Assembly: GCA_950022295.1 (NCBI GenBank)
Contig: OX465600.1
Location: 230,537,782-230,601,781 of the forward strand
Direction of reading: 5' to 3'
DNA: 64,000 nucleotides
DNA from: Bromus sterilis
Lineage: Eukaryota > Streptophyta > Magnoliopsida > Poales > Poaceae
Below the pieces are notes generated by a model. It saw only the letters and a program-made list of their open reading frames with translations. It did no database searches and was not told the DNA's origin. The translations under genes and the position numbers were made by a program. Positions 1 to 12,706 of the stretch are shown here, in pieces; within the stretch, counting starts at the first letter, position 1, and each line of letters starts with the position of its first letter.

Positions 1-1263
1 ACTGAGCGTGCCTAACCGCGTGTGGGATTTTATGGGGTCCCCTCTTCTTACCTATCTAGCTTCAAACATTTCTAGTGGTGGCCCAAGCTGGTTTTACCTT
101 TTGCAAAACGTGTGTGTGCGAGTGTCGACCTCACAGATTTTCAAACAACTCGGGCCAACGGAGACATATTTCCTTTGTTGGTCCACACCTGGAAGCTAGG
201 GGCTGCCCACATCTGTTCGGGTAGCTAACCCGACCTCGTCCAGACGGTAGAGGCCGATTCGAGAGCTTGGCCGGCTTTTGAGTTGGATGTCGACTCACTG
301 GGGGCCACCCGGATTTGTGCGTTGTTAGTTAGAGGGACCTGTCATTCTGGATCTCTTGGGACTAAATCATAAAATGGTTGCCTATCATGGGTAGCAACTA
401 AGAGAGATGGGCGTGCGTGCGGAGCCTTGTAATGGGCAGTTGGTAAACCTCTGCAGGGTTAAATATTTTCGAGAAGTCGTGTCCACGGTTATGGACGACT
501 TGAGACCTACTCCTTGTTCATAGACAACAACAACTGAGATATCTTAATATAACTTGATCAACGTGTGTGTGCCTTGATTGCTTCTTCTTCGTCGGGATGC
601 GAAGAGGAGGACAAGGATAGGATAGGTGTTATGTTTGCGTCAGTAGGTGGATAGAAGACTTGTTGGCGGCGATTCCTCATCGAATGCTTGGCTTCTTATC
701 TTACTCTCTAGACTGTTAGCCACTTCATAAATGCTAGTCCGGCAGCAACCTCACCACTTACCCCATCCTTACCGTAAACTACTAGTTGTCCTAGAATGAC
801 GAGTGATGAAGTCCTTGTTGGGTCAGATGAACACTACAGTTGGATGCTGAGTACTTTTGTACTCATGATACTAGACCCCCAACTCTTTTCAGTGTTCTTG
901 ATCGACAACAGGTATGGTGATCGACGTTTCACGTGGAGACTCGACGACGACTAGTTCGGCGGATCCCGGCGGACGGCCTGGACCCGTGTGGTTATGGGAA
1001 TCGATGTTTTTCTCTTTGCCACTAGGCATTTGATTGTAGTTTGTACTCAGAGATATATCTTCCGCTGTTGTATTGTATTAAGGCAGTTGTATGCCGATTG
1101 TATGAGATGTTGTATCCTTGTATCTATAATGTTGTGATATCATGTTGGAAATCTGGGGCATATGGCTTTGTCATATGTCGCGGTGGGACCGATTTGTGCT
1201 TCGTCCCCGGTTCTGGATGGAAACATCTAGATCTGGAACAGTACCGCATATTGGGCCTTACAT
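1..1263. other. Unassigned non-coding, LTR-like DNA
   Basis: No convincing coding region was found. The open frames are short and have no recognisable domain. The second half is rich in short T/G-rich words and resembles the U3 or R region of a plant LTR. No LTR boundary, primer site or polypurine tract could be identified. The right edge at about 1263 is an abrupt change to an inverted LTR fragment of a different family, so this sequence is probably truncated there. It may belong to a retrotransposon that extends left of the window. Confidence 0.35.
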
Positions 1264-1736
1264 TCCTCCCTCCGGCAGGGTGCCGGGAAAAGGTCTTCTG
1301 GTGCTCCTGATCTTGGAATCGTGGCGGCGGCAGAACAGAGGAGAGATCGCGAAAAAGGGTTCCGTCACGAGGATTATATGGGTGAAGGGGGCAGCCAGGG
1401 GTCCAGGCGGCCCCCTGGCGCGGCCCCACCCTAGTGCGCGTCGGGAGGGGCCTGGGGCCTTGGTAGGTCCCCTCTGCCCCCCTTCGGTGATTCCCGAAGC
1501 TTCTTCTACGCTGATTTTTTATTGGATTTTTCCCGAATTTTTGGAGCACTTTTAATATGGGGGAAACCTAAAATAGAAAGACAGCAGAAAACATGAACTG
1601 GCACTGGGGTGCACTAAGTTAAAAGGTTAGTCCAAATATGATCAAAAGTGTATGGAAGTTCATCAATATCATAGCAATATCACACAAAAGAGGCATGGAG
1701 CAAGCAGAAATTATAGATACATTTCGGACGTATCAG
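1264..1736 (-). repeat. Truncated inverted LTR of the TGATACG family
   Basis: Read on the minus strand, this begins at 1736 with TGATACGTCC and follows the first ~470 bases of the TGA-1, -2 and -3 LTRs, including the GC-rich segment and the CCCTGCCGGAGGGAGG block. It stops abruptly at about 1264, so the remaining ~1.2 kb of the LTR is missing. The bases right of 1736 are not the polypurine tract seen before the 3' LTRs of this family. This is therefore the outer end of a 5' LTR or a truncated solo LTR. No target duplication can be confirmed because the other end is lost. Confidence 0.75.
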
Positions 1737-3521
1737 CATCAAAGTACACATAACAAAGATCAAATAATTACATTGGAGCTAAAGCATATGAAGCATGGAT
1801 CACTGATTATAAGGCATCAAAGTAGCAACTTTATATAAGAAGCATCACATGTTATCAGGGTCACCACTATGGAGCAAGAAATAAAATAGCTACAGCGGGT
1901 GAACATGGAAAAGGAATGCATCTAAATTAGGTAGACATGATTCTTAACACATACAAGAAAGAATCAAAAGCATGGGCCTCATGGATGTGACACAATCATC
2001 GACCAAAGTTTGAATAAAATAACAGCAGCAACAGTAAACAATCTGGTGCACACTTCAACACAGATTAACAACATCTAAATGGCCTCAAATGGATTAAATC
2101 CCAAAAGCATTATGATAGCGAACATCACAGTGAACAAAATTCATTTTGGGCGCATCTTGATACGGGCTACGGATTAGTTGCAAATCTACTCGCAAACAGG
2201 CATCAGCAGCTCAATTTACAGGACTTAGCAGAAAAATAAGAAAAGGAAGAAAAACAGTAAGGAAAAAAGGAGGAGCTCGGGCCTCACTCGGGCTGGCCCA
2301 TGATGGCGGCTGGGCTAGGAGGCGTTGGGGAAGTGGACGCTGGGGCGCTGGGCCTGCTGGACTGGGCCGAGAGGGGGGGCGAGGCCGGCCCAGCTCGGCG
2401 GCGCGGCTGGAGGCCGTGCCCCGTTCTGACCGCAGCGGCAGCTACTGGATCGCCGGACGGCTCCGGCGACGTGGCAAGGCGGCGTGGGTAGAGGAGGCTA
2501 AAGGATGGTGTGGGACGGAGGATCCAGCCGGCTGCTCGATGGATCTGGCCGGAGGGGCTCCGGGAAGCGCGCTCCATGACGGCGGCAGTCGAAGAGGCCG
2601 GCGAGCTCGGGCGGTGCTCCCGTGCCGGCGGCGACCTGCGGACGAGAGATGGGGACGTGAGGCAAGGGGAGAAGAGGGGTCGCGGGCAGCGAGGCGCTGC
2701 TCACGGGAGGCGGGGTGGCTGTGGCGGCCGGAGCTATCGAGGCGGCACGGCGTCGGCACCTCCACGGGCGGCGACGAGGAGATGGCTCCGCGGCCCAGAT
2801 CGGGCCCGGAGCGGGCCGAGCCCGCGGGGCACGAACGCGGCTGGGACTAGCTGGAGGAGGGAGATGAGCCACGTGGCTCGATCTGGACACTCTGTTGGTC
2901 AGATCTGAGGGCCAGAAACGGATCTGGCTAGGGTTTTCGGATTTGGGGGATCTGGGAGGCAAAACTGGTATTTTGGAAGGGAGGTGGATGCAAATTTTAT
3001 TTCGGGAAACCCTAGAAGGGCTCGGAGAGGGTGGTGGTCTTTATATAGGCTGGCCTGGATGGCAAGTTTATGAAAACGCCCTCGGGTTTTCTCTCTCGCG
3101 TCCGATACTCCACGTTTCTGACCGTCGGGAGTCCATACGACCTCCGATTCAAACGAAATCTCAAACCACGCACTCAGCGCAGCGAGCCCGTCAGTTGTAC
3201 CTCACTTCAGTAAAGTTTCGAGAACATTTTTTCGGTGCCCAATAAAATAATCCATTTAATTATTACATGGGTTTTTTCGTTCCGATGTCGATGGTTGGTC
3301 CTGTGCCGGTTGCGACAGTGCTCGGGCGAAACCCCGGTGTCGCAAAGGTCATGTGCCATGGTGGAAAGGCTCGGTAACGCATGCCGGTACGAGAAAGAGG
3401 GGGAGAATATAATCACCCATTGATAAATTGGAGAAGCAAATACTACAAACAATTCTATCAAGCAACAAAATAAAGCAGCAAACAATTTTTTTAATTTGGG
3501 TCAAAATCACGGGCTGTTACA
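1737..3521 (-). repeat. Minus-strand LTR, probably solo, left end lost
   Basis: Read on the minus strand, it starts at 3521 with TGTAACAGCCCG, a TG start and a common opening for plant gypsy-type LTRs. It runs through a TATA box near 3044 into a leader-like, GC-rich stretch (about 2280-2900). Overlapping open frames on both strands of that stretch reflect high GC content and show no domain. The end at 1737 abuts the inverted LTR fragment, so the true CA end and the target duplication cannot be seen. At 3521 it interrupts the LTR of Sab-1. Confidence 0.55.
3040..3048 (-). promoter_or_regulatory. TATA box of the minus-strand LTR
   Basis: The minus strand reads CTATATAAA about 475 bases inside the LTR start. 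It is followed by a leader-like sequence containing AAACCCTAG and TCCGAAAACCCTAG, which are typical of plant 5' leaders. This is inferred from sequence only. Confidence 0.5.
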
Positions 3522-4334
3522 ATGTAATAGTTCATCCGATTGTTGCGGGCATGTTTCATATCATCTAATATGGTGTTTATTATCTTTGATACTACTTGTT
3601 GCTCTTCATGCTTGTCACTTTGGGTACGAGTGCCATGATTTCAGATCTGAACCCTATGTGTTTTCATGAATATATTAGTGTTCTTGATCCTATCTATGAG
3701 TTGTATGCACATATTATAGTCTGGAACCGGCGATCCCAATGGTGACTGCTTGGGACACCAAAGGGGATGGAGTATAATTTCAGGATTCCATGTATCCATT
3801 GATTATTAATGCTTTGTTTCGGTGCTCTTTGACAGGAGCACCTTTAATCTGCATAAGTTCCTTTTGGCCCCGTTTGTAGCAGGATGGTAGGACAAAAGAT
3901 GTTGTCAAGCTCTTATTGCAAGAACGTACAACTACCTTGGGATACATGCCTGATGTTTGATATTTGCCTAGATGATCGTTACTTTTCTGTGTGCCTTGCC
4001 CCAAGTTAATTACATGTTATCTCTCATACATGCAGCGCCCAAGTATCAATTCCCCTAGCCTACAGTGTTTTAATTCTTTTGGTTACTAGATACTTTACTT
4101 TTGTTGTTTTACTTTCGTTGCTTTTTCACTACTATTTCCGTTTGCCACCATCACTTCCATACCACTGTTACCACTAATATCTCGTTGCCAAGCAAGTATC
4201 TTTCAGGTGCGGTTGAATTTACAACTCAACTATTAAAGCTTATAAATATTCTATGGCTCCCCTTGTGCCGAATCAATAAATTGGGTTATCTTACCCGCGA
4301 AGACTGTTACGACCCCTATACTTGTGGGTTATCA
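3522..4334 (+). repeat. 3' part of the Sab-1 5' LTR
   Basis: This non-coding stretch ends in CTTGTGGGTTATCA at 4334, giving the expected CA end, and the primer site follows 11 bases later. It includes the AAGCAAGTATCTTTCAGGTG block that I associate with Sabrina LTRs. The first part of the LTR is missing because the minus-strand LTR ends at 3521. Confidence 0.7.
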
Positions 4335-4345
4335 AGACTGTTTTC

Positions 4346-4363
4346 TGGCGCCGTTGCCGGGTA
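4346..4363 (+). other. tRNA-Asp primer binding site of Sab-1
   Basis: TGGCGCCGTTGCCGGGTA matches the complement of the plant tRNA-Asp 3' end except for one base (GGGTA where GGGGA is expected). It would prime minus-strand DNA synthesis. Confidence 0.8.
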
Positions 4364-4421
4364 GCATAGCGTTATTTACAAGTCTACTTGGAGTTATTTT
4401 GCTTACTGCAATTTATACTCT

Positions 4422-6015
4422 ATGGGTAAGAAAGGAGACCCCAAGGTTCCGATTTTGCCATCCACTACAAGAAAAGGTACCGTTCTTAGCACTAGTGATA
4501 CGCTTGATTCACCTTCCATTATGAGTAAGTTTGTTTCACCACCACCACATGCTGCTTCTACTGAGTCCGTCAATATGTCTGATACTTTTGATGATGCTTC
4601 TACTACTTTTGATGAGATTGGTTCACTCAGTCGCTTTGTCAAATCTCAGATTACTAGGGCTGCAAAATAGTTCGGGATTGAAATTCTCATTACACATTAT
4701 CCTATTTGTAGATCCTCTGGTTACCAAGACTTGAGTGGCCTCAAGGAAAGAATTCTCGATGATGATTATATTGAGCTTAATGATGACTTGTGTAGGAAAC
4801 TTACAGAGTGTGTTTACTCTCACCCTCGTGTGTTAAGAAGCTTCTTGAAAATAATTCCATGAAGAACAAGTTTACTACTCATCCTAAATTTGCTTCATCT
4901 CCTATTTGCATTGAAGATGATGATTTTGATTTCTCTGTTGAATTTTCACTTATATCTACAGTTGAAGCCGACCACTTTTATGGCAGAGAAAATGATGATG
5001 CTATAGCACACCTTACTAAACTCACTAAGTTGGGTGGCTATTCGCTACAGAGGACAAGAAGAGAAATTATTATGTTCCTAAGTTGCTTCCTTTCTCTTTG
5101 AAGGAGGGTGATAAAGCATGGTATGATGCACTACCATGTGGTTCTATTAAAATTCCACAAGAATTAGCTCAATCTTTTGTTGCTAAATATTTTCCTGCTC
5201 ATATGCAACATGCTGCTTTACAAAGAATTTATAACTTTAAACAGTTGCAGGATGAGCACCTCCCTAAAGCTTGGGGGAGGTATTTCACTTTACTCAAGGC
5301 TAGACCTGGGCATGGAATTCCTAAGAATGAATTACTTGATATATATTATGCTGGTCTAACCGATGAATCTAGAACCTATCTAGATAGTTGTGCTGGTTGT
5401 GTTTTTAGGGAAAGAACACCAGACGATGTTGAAGCACTGATGGGAAAGATAGGCAAAAACCATGATGATTGGTCAGTCCCTGAACCACCTCCACCATCAA
5501 AGAAGAGGGGAATGCTCATCTTAAACCCCGAAGATATACAAGAAGATAAGAAGTCTATCAAAGAGAGAGGTATTAAGGCTGAAGATGTGAAGAATCTACC
5601 TCCTATCGAAACACTTTGTGAGCCTACCACTCACCCTCCTATGGTATAGGTACACTCTCTTTTATATTTCAATGCAAGTTACATCCCCTATGGTAAGCCT
5701 CCTGATCAATGTTTAGATGAGCTTCATAATTTTATTATGAAGCAAAATCACTTTAATGAGAGGATTCAAAGTCAGTTGCATGATAATTCCCTTGCTATAA
5801 AAAGCTTGTTTGATGTTTTCGGTAGACTGTTAATGATGTTAAGTGTCTTGTTAAGCATTTTCATATGGTTCAAACTCAGCTTGAACAAATTTCTAATGTG
5901 CAAAAAGATTTGCTTTCTAACAATGCCAAACAAGATGATATGAAGGCTTGTGGGATTAAAACCCGACGTGGCACATACCCAAGACCCTATTTATCCAGAG
6001 GGACATCCCAAGAGA
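4422..6015 (+). pseudogene. Sab-1 gag, multiply broken
   Basis: Gag forms the virus-like particle of the retrotransposon. The best start is the ATG at 4422, 59 bases after the primer site. The frame breaks at a TAG at 4668-4670, then resumes in two other frames (4808-5101 and 5083-5649). The last of these holds the diagnostic plant gag core: FSLKEGDKAWY, then FVAKYFPA, then a W-x-R-Y-F and a G-IP-x-ELLD-x-Y-x-GL block. A further tail with coiled-coil-like QLEQISNVQKDLL lies near 5865-6000, just before the Max-1 insertion. At least two frameshifts and two stops make it non-functional. Integration of Max-1 separates it from the protease at 19111. Confidence 0.8.
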
Positions 6016-6020
6016 GATTC

Positions 6021-6905
6021 TGTAAGTGCATCAAGTGCCCTCCCCTTGAGGTTTTGGAGTTTGATGACAAAACGGTTAAGGGACTAATGTGTTTGTGACT
6101 ATACACAGGAGAACAGTCCCTGATGAGGTGTTTAACCACCAATGTCGACCCCCCAAAATGTTGAGGAACATTGGAGAAATCGGTGTGTTTCCTGAAGAAT
6201 GAAGTTGTGCGAAATCCTGAGCAATCAGGATCCTGAAGCATTCGGTTGAAGCTGAAGCTGAGGACGATCTTGAGGACGTTCGCGCTGAAGACGAAGTTGA
6301 AGTGTAGTCTTCGCTAAGCCTTTTTATACTTCTTGAGTCGTAGGAAAACACCGCACTGTTGGAGGGGTTGAAGAAAACGAGTTCCGAAGGTCTGAGGAAT
6401 TGCTCAACTAGGAATCCTGAAGAAAAACCCTGAGGAAATCTCCTGCAATAGAAGTTAAGTCCTCGGGTGTCTGAGACGTTGTTCTTCAGGACACTGAGGT
6501 AACTAACTTCGGTTGAGGAGTCTGAAGATCGCCAGTGCGACTCTTCTGAAAACCGTGAGGAGAGAGAATACTTTGACCGTGCCACGTGTTGCGTGGTGAG
6601 AGGCTATCTCTTCAACCTCTTAAGCTTCAGTATTTGCTATGTTGACTTCTTATGCTTCAGCTCTCCCTCTGCTCTTTGTCTTCATACTATGCATCTGAAG
6701 CACTTCTGCTTATCTGAATTGATTTATTTTTGTTGCATTATGATGAGCTTCCCTAATGATTACATTCTGTGAAGTTTTATTTCTTCATCATTTTGGTTAC
6801 TTCTTCAGCTTCATGATTGCTTCAGTCCTGAAGAAAACCAAAATCTGGTAGTAAAATTGAAAATGTCCCATTCACCCCCCCTTTGGTCGATATATTACAC
6901 TTTCA
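6021..6905 (+). repeat. Max-1 5' LTR, with internal deletion
   Basis: Starts TGTAAGTGCATC and ends CACTTTCA. It is about 547 bases shorter than the 3' LTR. The missing block lies between GAGAGGCT and ATCTCTTCAACC at about 6605. In the intact LTR the block is bounded by two short GCTA repeats. The missing segment includes the TATA box seen at 18352, so this LTR has probably lost its own core promoter. Confidence 0.9.
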
Positions 6906-6907
6906 AT

Positions 6908-6919
6908 TGGTATCAGAGC
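6908..6919 (+). other. Initiator tRNA-Met primer binding site of Max-1
   Basis: TGGTATCAGAGC begins two bases after the 5' LTR end. It is the usual copia primer site, complementary to the 3' end of initiator tRNA-Met. Confidence 0.9.
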
Positions 6920-6988
6920 GAGGTACTCCCTTGTTCTGTGTGATTCGGTTTAACCACCTGGAGTTTTAGTTATGTCACCTCAGGTACA

Positions 6989-9050
6989 ATGAGCGTTGCC
7001 TCAAACTGCCCCATCTTCGACGGGACAGACTATCCATACTGGAAGAACAAGATGAGGATGCATCTTGAAGCCATTGACAAGGATCTGTGGGATAATGTTG
7101 ATCAAGGAATTCCTGAAGAAAATCTGATGACTGCTCCTGAAGTTGTCAAGAAGAACTGGCAGCTTGATGAAAAAGCTCGAAGCATCATTGGTGGTCATCT
7201 CAACAAGGCTCAGTTCAACCGTAGCAGTGGTCTGGATACTAAAATGAAGATATGGACAAGACTGTCTAAAGTCAATGAAGGAGTCTCTGCTCAACGAGAC
7301 TCACGGGTTGATACACTCCGCAGTCTCTTCAACAGGTTCAAGAGGCTGGACAATGAGCACGTGCAACAAACCTTTGACAGACTCACTGACATATCCAATG
7401 AACTTCAAGCACTCGGCGCCACTGATATCACAGATCATGAAGTTGTGAAGAAACTACTGAGGTCACTGGATGACTCATTTGAGTTCCTATCGCTGAATAT
7501 TCAAGAAAGGCCTGACTTCAAGACTCTTGATCCAGCGGACATTCTCGAGCGCCTCAATGCCCATGAACTGAAGCTCTCTGAAAAGCGAGATTTATACAGC
7601 TCCACGCCTAAGGTCCGCGCGCTAAAAGCTAGAGCACGAAGAGTGTCCTCTGATGAAGAGTCTGAGGCTGATACTGATGATCCTGAAACTCTCAGCCGTG
7701 AACTTGCTCTCCTCACCAGAAAGTTTCAAAGATTCACGAAGAAGAATCGCTTCGGAAATTCCTCAAGATCGTCCTCAAGAAAATGCAAAGATGATGACTC
7801 TGTCGAAGCAAGAAAGAGAGTCTTCCACAAGTGCAAGAAACCTGGGCATTACATCGTTGTGTGTCCTTTATGGGAAAGATGACAGTTCTGATGAAAAGAC
7901 AAAGAAGAAATCCTCAAGATCCTCAAAGTCTGCTGGATACAGTAATAGCAGTTCCCGTAAGGCTCGCGCATATCTCGGCAAAGAATTGGACTCGGAAGAA
8001 TCTGGTTCCAACCCTGATGATGAGGAAGAAGAATCTGAAGAATCTGAGTGTGTGGCCGGTTTGGCTCTTGCCATGTCGCTTGTCTCAAAGTCAATCTTCA
8101 GCACTGAGGAATCTGGTCTATCACATGTTGATGATGAAGCTGAAGACACAACCCCTGCCTTCTTCTTCATGGCCAAGTCCTCCAAGGTATCTTCTTACTC
8201 ATCATCAGATGATCCCTCTGATGAAGAACCTGATGAAAACTATGCTAAACTTGCTAAACTTGCATCTAAGAAACAACGTGCACTTGAAAAGATTCAGATC
8301 TCACTAAACAAGAGTGATGATATGTTGGTTGAGGAAATGACGAAGACTCAAAAGTTGACTGATGAATCAAAAATTCTTCAGTCAAAGTTTGATGACTTAT
8401 TCAATCGTCATAAGGCACTCCTTACCGATCATGAAAAGCTGGCTCATGAGTTCCTCATGAGGAAACAAGAACTTGAACGTGTAAGGATGTCTCATGACGA
8501 TCTGAGGAAAGAAAATGATTCACTCCTCTCCCAACAGATCATCATGCCACAAGAAGGATTTAATCCTCCCTGTTTAAAATGCATTGAACATGATCGTATC
8601 ATCTCTGTGCCTAGTTCCTCAATGTCTTCAGACTCTGTTATTTCTATTACTTCTGTGGTATCTAACCCCTCATCTGAGGATACCATAGAAATTTCTGAAG
8701 AAAATGCTAGGTTGAAGAGTCTACTGGAAACCGGCATGTTCAAGAGTCTGAAAGGACATCAGACTCTTTGTGACATCCTCAAGAAACAGATCCTCAATAG
8801 GAACCCGAGGAAACAAGGTGTCGCATTCACTCGGAAACTCAACCTTGATGGGTCTTACTGGAAACCTGAACAATATCCAGAGACCACTTGGGTTCGGGCA
8901 AAGATGCCTCCTCCTGATCCCTATACTTTATCTGGTTATGATGTTGTTTCTTCAGATGTGATGATTGAGTCTTTTGACTCAAACTATAAAATGTTTAAGA
9001 ATGGTAATGGTGATCAAGCAGATCTGGGTTCCGAAGGACCTCATCACTAA
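6989..9050 (+). pseudogene. Max-1 gag, frameshifted at the zinc knuckle
   Basis: The ATG at 6989 opens a copia gag of the UBN2/retrotran_gag type, with an early FDGTDYPYWKNKM motif that is the family signature. The first frame runs 297 codons to 7882 and ends inside a CCHC zinc knuckle near 7830-7860. There the first cysteine position is phenylalanine (FHKC, then H and a final C). One extra T in the TTT run at about 7866 shifts the frame. The second frame then continues to 9050 as an acidic, Ser/Glu-rich region and a long coiled-coil-like stretch (about 8230-8530), typical of the extended gag of Sireviruses. A second shift near 9020 moves into the pol frame. Gag would package the RNA into particles. 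This copy cannot make the full protein. Confidence 0.85.
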
Positions 9051-11261
9051 CCTTCGTGTGAATGCAGATGCAAATGAGCTGAGGATATCATCTGAGGACG
9101 ATACCTCAAAACGAAATGATTATAATCATGTATCTGCTAAACATTTTGTTCACAGGGAAGCTCCTCATAAGAATGCTTATTCATTTGTTTATCCTGATGC
9201 CACCATCTCACACCCCATTAGGTCTCATCACCCTCATCAGTCCTCATGTGCCTCAAGACCACCCATTAAGATGTGGGTGTTTAAGAACTAATCATCCTTG
9301 CAGGGACATGTCCTGATGAAATTACAAATTCTGCAGATCATATGCCTAGGACAACATCATTTGAGTCAGTTGAAGGATATTTATATTGTTTGGTTTCATA
9401 GAATCAATCCTGAGGAACATCTTGAGGAATTAATTCTGAGGAACCATAAATTCCTCAAACTGAGACTGGCTCATAACTTGCTGTATGAGATACTAATTCC
9501 TTTGCAGGGAAAGACTGAATGGGTGATGGACAGTGGATGCACAAATCACATGACTGGTGACAGAAGCCTTCTTATGGAATCATCACTGAGTCCTTCTTCA
9601 AAGAAAACCATCACCTTCGCTGATAAAGGTAAAAGTAAGGTATTGGGTCTCGGCAGAGTGGCTATCTCTCGAGACCAACACATTGATAAAGTCATGCTTG
9701 TTGAATCCCGTGGATACAACTTGATGTCTATATCTATGCTATGTGATCTTAATCTCGCTGTTCTCTTCGGAAAATATGGTTGTGTTGTCTTCATGGTTAG
9801 CGATAACTCCGTTTTCTTCAGTGGGGTTAGGAAAGGTGACCTGTATATTGTAGATTTATCTGAAGGTCCTCAGGTCGCTACATGCCTCATGGCACGAGCC
9901 TCAGAGTGCTGGCTATGGCATCGAAGACTCGGCCACGCTGGAATGAGAAATCTTCAGAAGCTGGTACAGAAGAAACATGTCCTCCGGATTGAGGAAATCA
10001 GATTCTCAAAGGACCGGCTCTGTGGTGCTTGCGAAGCTGGAAAGATGACCAAGGCCAAGCACCCAGCGAAGACCATCATGACTACTACGAGACCGCTGGA
10101 ATTGCTTCACATGGATCTATTCGGTCCTCCAAAGTATTCAAGCTTTGGAGGTAATAAGTATGGTCTTGTTATTGTTGATGACTTCTCACGATACACTTGG
10201 GTGCATTTTCTTCTCTATAAGTCAGAAAGCCCAGCAATTCTCAAGCGCTTCGCCCTGCGAGTCATGAACAACTACAACCTGAAGATCAAGCACATTCGAA
10301 GTGACAACGGCACTGAGTTCAAGAACTTCTGTGTGGAAGAGTTCCTCGATGACTTGGGAATCACTCATGAATTCTCTGCGCCCTACACTCCTCAGCAAAA
10401 TGGAGTTGTTGAGAGGAAGAATCGAACCCTCATCGAGATGGCTCGCACGATGCTGTCTGAGTACAATACTCCACTCAAGTGGTGGGCTGAAGCAATCAAC
10501 ACTGCATGCCACATCGTCAATCGAGTGTATCTTCACAAGTTCTTCAATAAAACATCATACGAGTTAATGGTCGGTAAGAAACCCAATGTAAGTTACTTCA
10601 AAGTATTCGGTGCACCTTGCTGGATTCGTGATCCTCATCACGAGTCCAAATTTTCACCCAAAGCATGTGAGGGTTTCATGCTTGGTTATGGTATCAACTC
10701 GCACACCTACAGAGTCTTCAATATTAGTCATTATAAAATTGTTGAAATTGTAGACGTGCGATTTGATGAATCTGATGGCTCCCAAAGAGAGCACTTGCCA
10801 CATGATTTAGATGAAGCACCACCTGAAGAACAGATCAAGAAGATGGGTGCTGGTGATATCTTTCCTGTGGATCATCCTGAAGAAATCCACATACCTCCTG
10901 CTCCTGAAGAACATCCAAATCCTGATGCAAATAATCTTGATGACGATCCTGATCCTGAGGCTCCTGATACCCCTGAAGGTCCTGAAGCACCTGAAGCTGA
11001 TGCAAATGAATCGGACAGCAGTGACGAAGATGCGCCTCAAGATCATCCTCCTCGACTTCCTCGTGTGGCAAATGAAGTTCAAGTGGACAGAATCCTCGCT
11101 GACGTCAACCTACCAGGTCCTCTTACTCGTGCAAGAGCTAATCGTATAGCTAACTTTTGTGGGCATTTCTCGTTTGTATCAATTTCAGAGCCCACCAAAG
11201 TCACCGACGCATTCCAAGTAGCGGAATGGATTCAGGCAATGCAAGACGAATGTTTGGGAAC
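9021..11261 (+). pseudogene. Max-1 pol, protease and integrase part
   Basis: The frame carries, in order, an aspartic protease with DSGCTNHM at about 9529, the integrase zinc domain (WHRRLGH then CGAC), and the integrase core with its three acidic residues: D in HMDLFGP near 10110, D in RSDNGTE near 10300, and E in GVVERKN near 10410. An acidic, proline-rich linker follows (about 10800-11060). The enzyme would process the polyprotein and insert element DNA. A TAA stop lies at 9289-9291. A loss of roughly 20 bases near 11255, in the linker before reverse transcriptase, shifts the frame and causes a stop at 11275-11277. The catalytic residues themselves are intact. Confidence 0.9.
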
Positions 11262-12706
11262 TAGTCAAACGTCCTGATCCTCGTGTTCACAATGTCATCG
11301 GCACGAAGTGGATCTACCGCAACAAACTCGATGAAGATGGACAAGTCATCAGAAACAAAGCTCGTCTCGTAGCTCAAGGATATACACAAGTCGAGGGGAT
11401 CGACTTAGGTGAAACCTTCGCTCCTGTTGCTAGACTTGAGTCCATTCGTATTATGCTTGCATTCGCTAACCATCATAATATCAAGTTATATCAAATGGAT
11501 GTGAAAAGTGCTTTCCTCAATGGTAATATCGAGGAAGAAGTATATGTTCCTCAACCTCCAGGTTTTGAAGATGCAAAGAAACCTGATATGGTGTACAGAT
11601 TGATGAAATCCCTCTATGGACTAAAGAAAGCCCCTCGGGCTTGGTATGACACACTAAGGGACTTCCTCATCAGCAAGGGCTTCAAATCTGGTTCCCTCGA
11701 TCCAACTCTTTTCACAAAACGATATGATGATGCATTATTCATATGTCAAATTTATGTTGATGACATAATATTTGGATGCACTAACAAGAAATACAGTGAA
11801 GAATTTGCATTCTTGATGAGTGAACAGTATCAGATGTCCATGATGGGCGAACTGAAGTTCTTCTTAGGGCTCCAAATTCGTCAACAACGCAACAGCATCT
11901 TCATCTCTCAGGAGAAGTACCTCAAGGAGTGCCTGAGGAAATTTGGGATGCAAGACTGCAAGGGCATCAAGACACCGATGCCTACTAACGGACAACTTGG
12001 CCCTGATGAAAATGGCAAGGACTCCGATCAAAAGGTATACCGCTCCATGATAGGTTCTCTACTATATCTATGTGCATCTAGGCCTGATATAATGTTGAGC
12101 GTTTTCATGTGTGCCCGATTCCAAGCGGCACCTAAGGAATCGCATCACCAAGCGGTGAAACGAATTCTTCGATATTTGGCTCACACCCCGTCGCTAGGCT
12201 TATGGTATCCAAAAGGCACACAACTGCATCTCGTTGGGTACTCAGACTCAGATTATGCTAGAGATCGAGTGGACCGGAAATCTACCTCAGGAACATGTCA
12301 TTTCCTCGGACGTTCTCTAGTGTGCTGGTCATCGAAGAAGCAGAACTGCGTCTCCCTCTCCACTGCTGAAGCTGAATACATTGCTGTTGGTGCTAGCTGC
12401 TCACAGCTTCTTTGGATGAAGCAAACTCTGAAGGACTACGGCATCAACCTGAAGAAAGTACCACTACTATGTGACAATGAGAGCGCCATCAAGATCTCTC
12501 AGAATCTAGTACAACACTCGAGGACGAAGCATATTGAGATTCGGTATCACTTTCTTCGGGATCATGTATTGAAGGAAGATATCGTCATCAGCCACGTGAA
12601 GACTGAAGACCAACTTGCTGATATATTCACTAAGCCTTTGGATGAGAAGCGATTTAGCACTCTGAGGTGTGAGCTAAATATCTTAGATTCCTCAAACGTC
12701 CAGTGA
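11262..12706 (+). pseudogene. Max-1 pol, reverse transcriptase and RNase H part
   Basis: The reading resumes in the shifted frame with WELVKRPDPR-like sequence and TKWIYRNK. The copia reverse transcriptase follows, with KARLVAQGYTQ, MDVKSAFLNG and the catalytic YVDD at 11753-11764. The RNase H domain follows, with GYSDSDYARD and STAEAEYIA. The frame is open from the shift to the TGA at 12706, with no further lesion seen. It would copy the RNA into DNA. Because the shift at about 11255 separates it from gag-protease-integrase, it cannot be made as part of a normal polyprotein here. Confidence 0.9.

Noticed and set aside
1124..1555. Two opposing ~140-codon frames
   Set aside because: Both lie across the GC-rich module of a truncated LTR. 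The same kind of frame appears in every other copy of that LTR.
2284..2962. Overlapping open frames of 60-154 codons on both strands
   Set aside because: They arise from high GC content in an LTR. Translations are Arg/Pro/Ser-rich with no domain, and all frames are similarly open.
4101..4364. 87-codon open frame before the Sab-1 gag
   Set aside because: It overlaps the LTR end and primer binding site, so it is not a coding region of the element.
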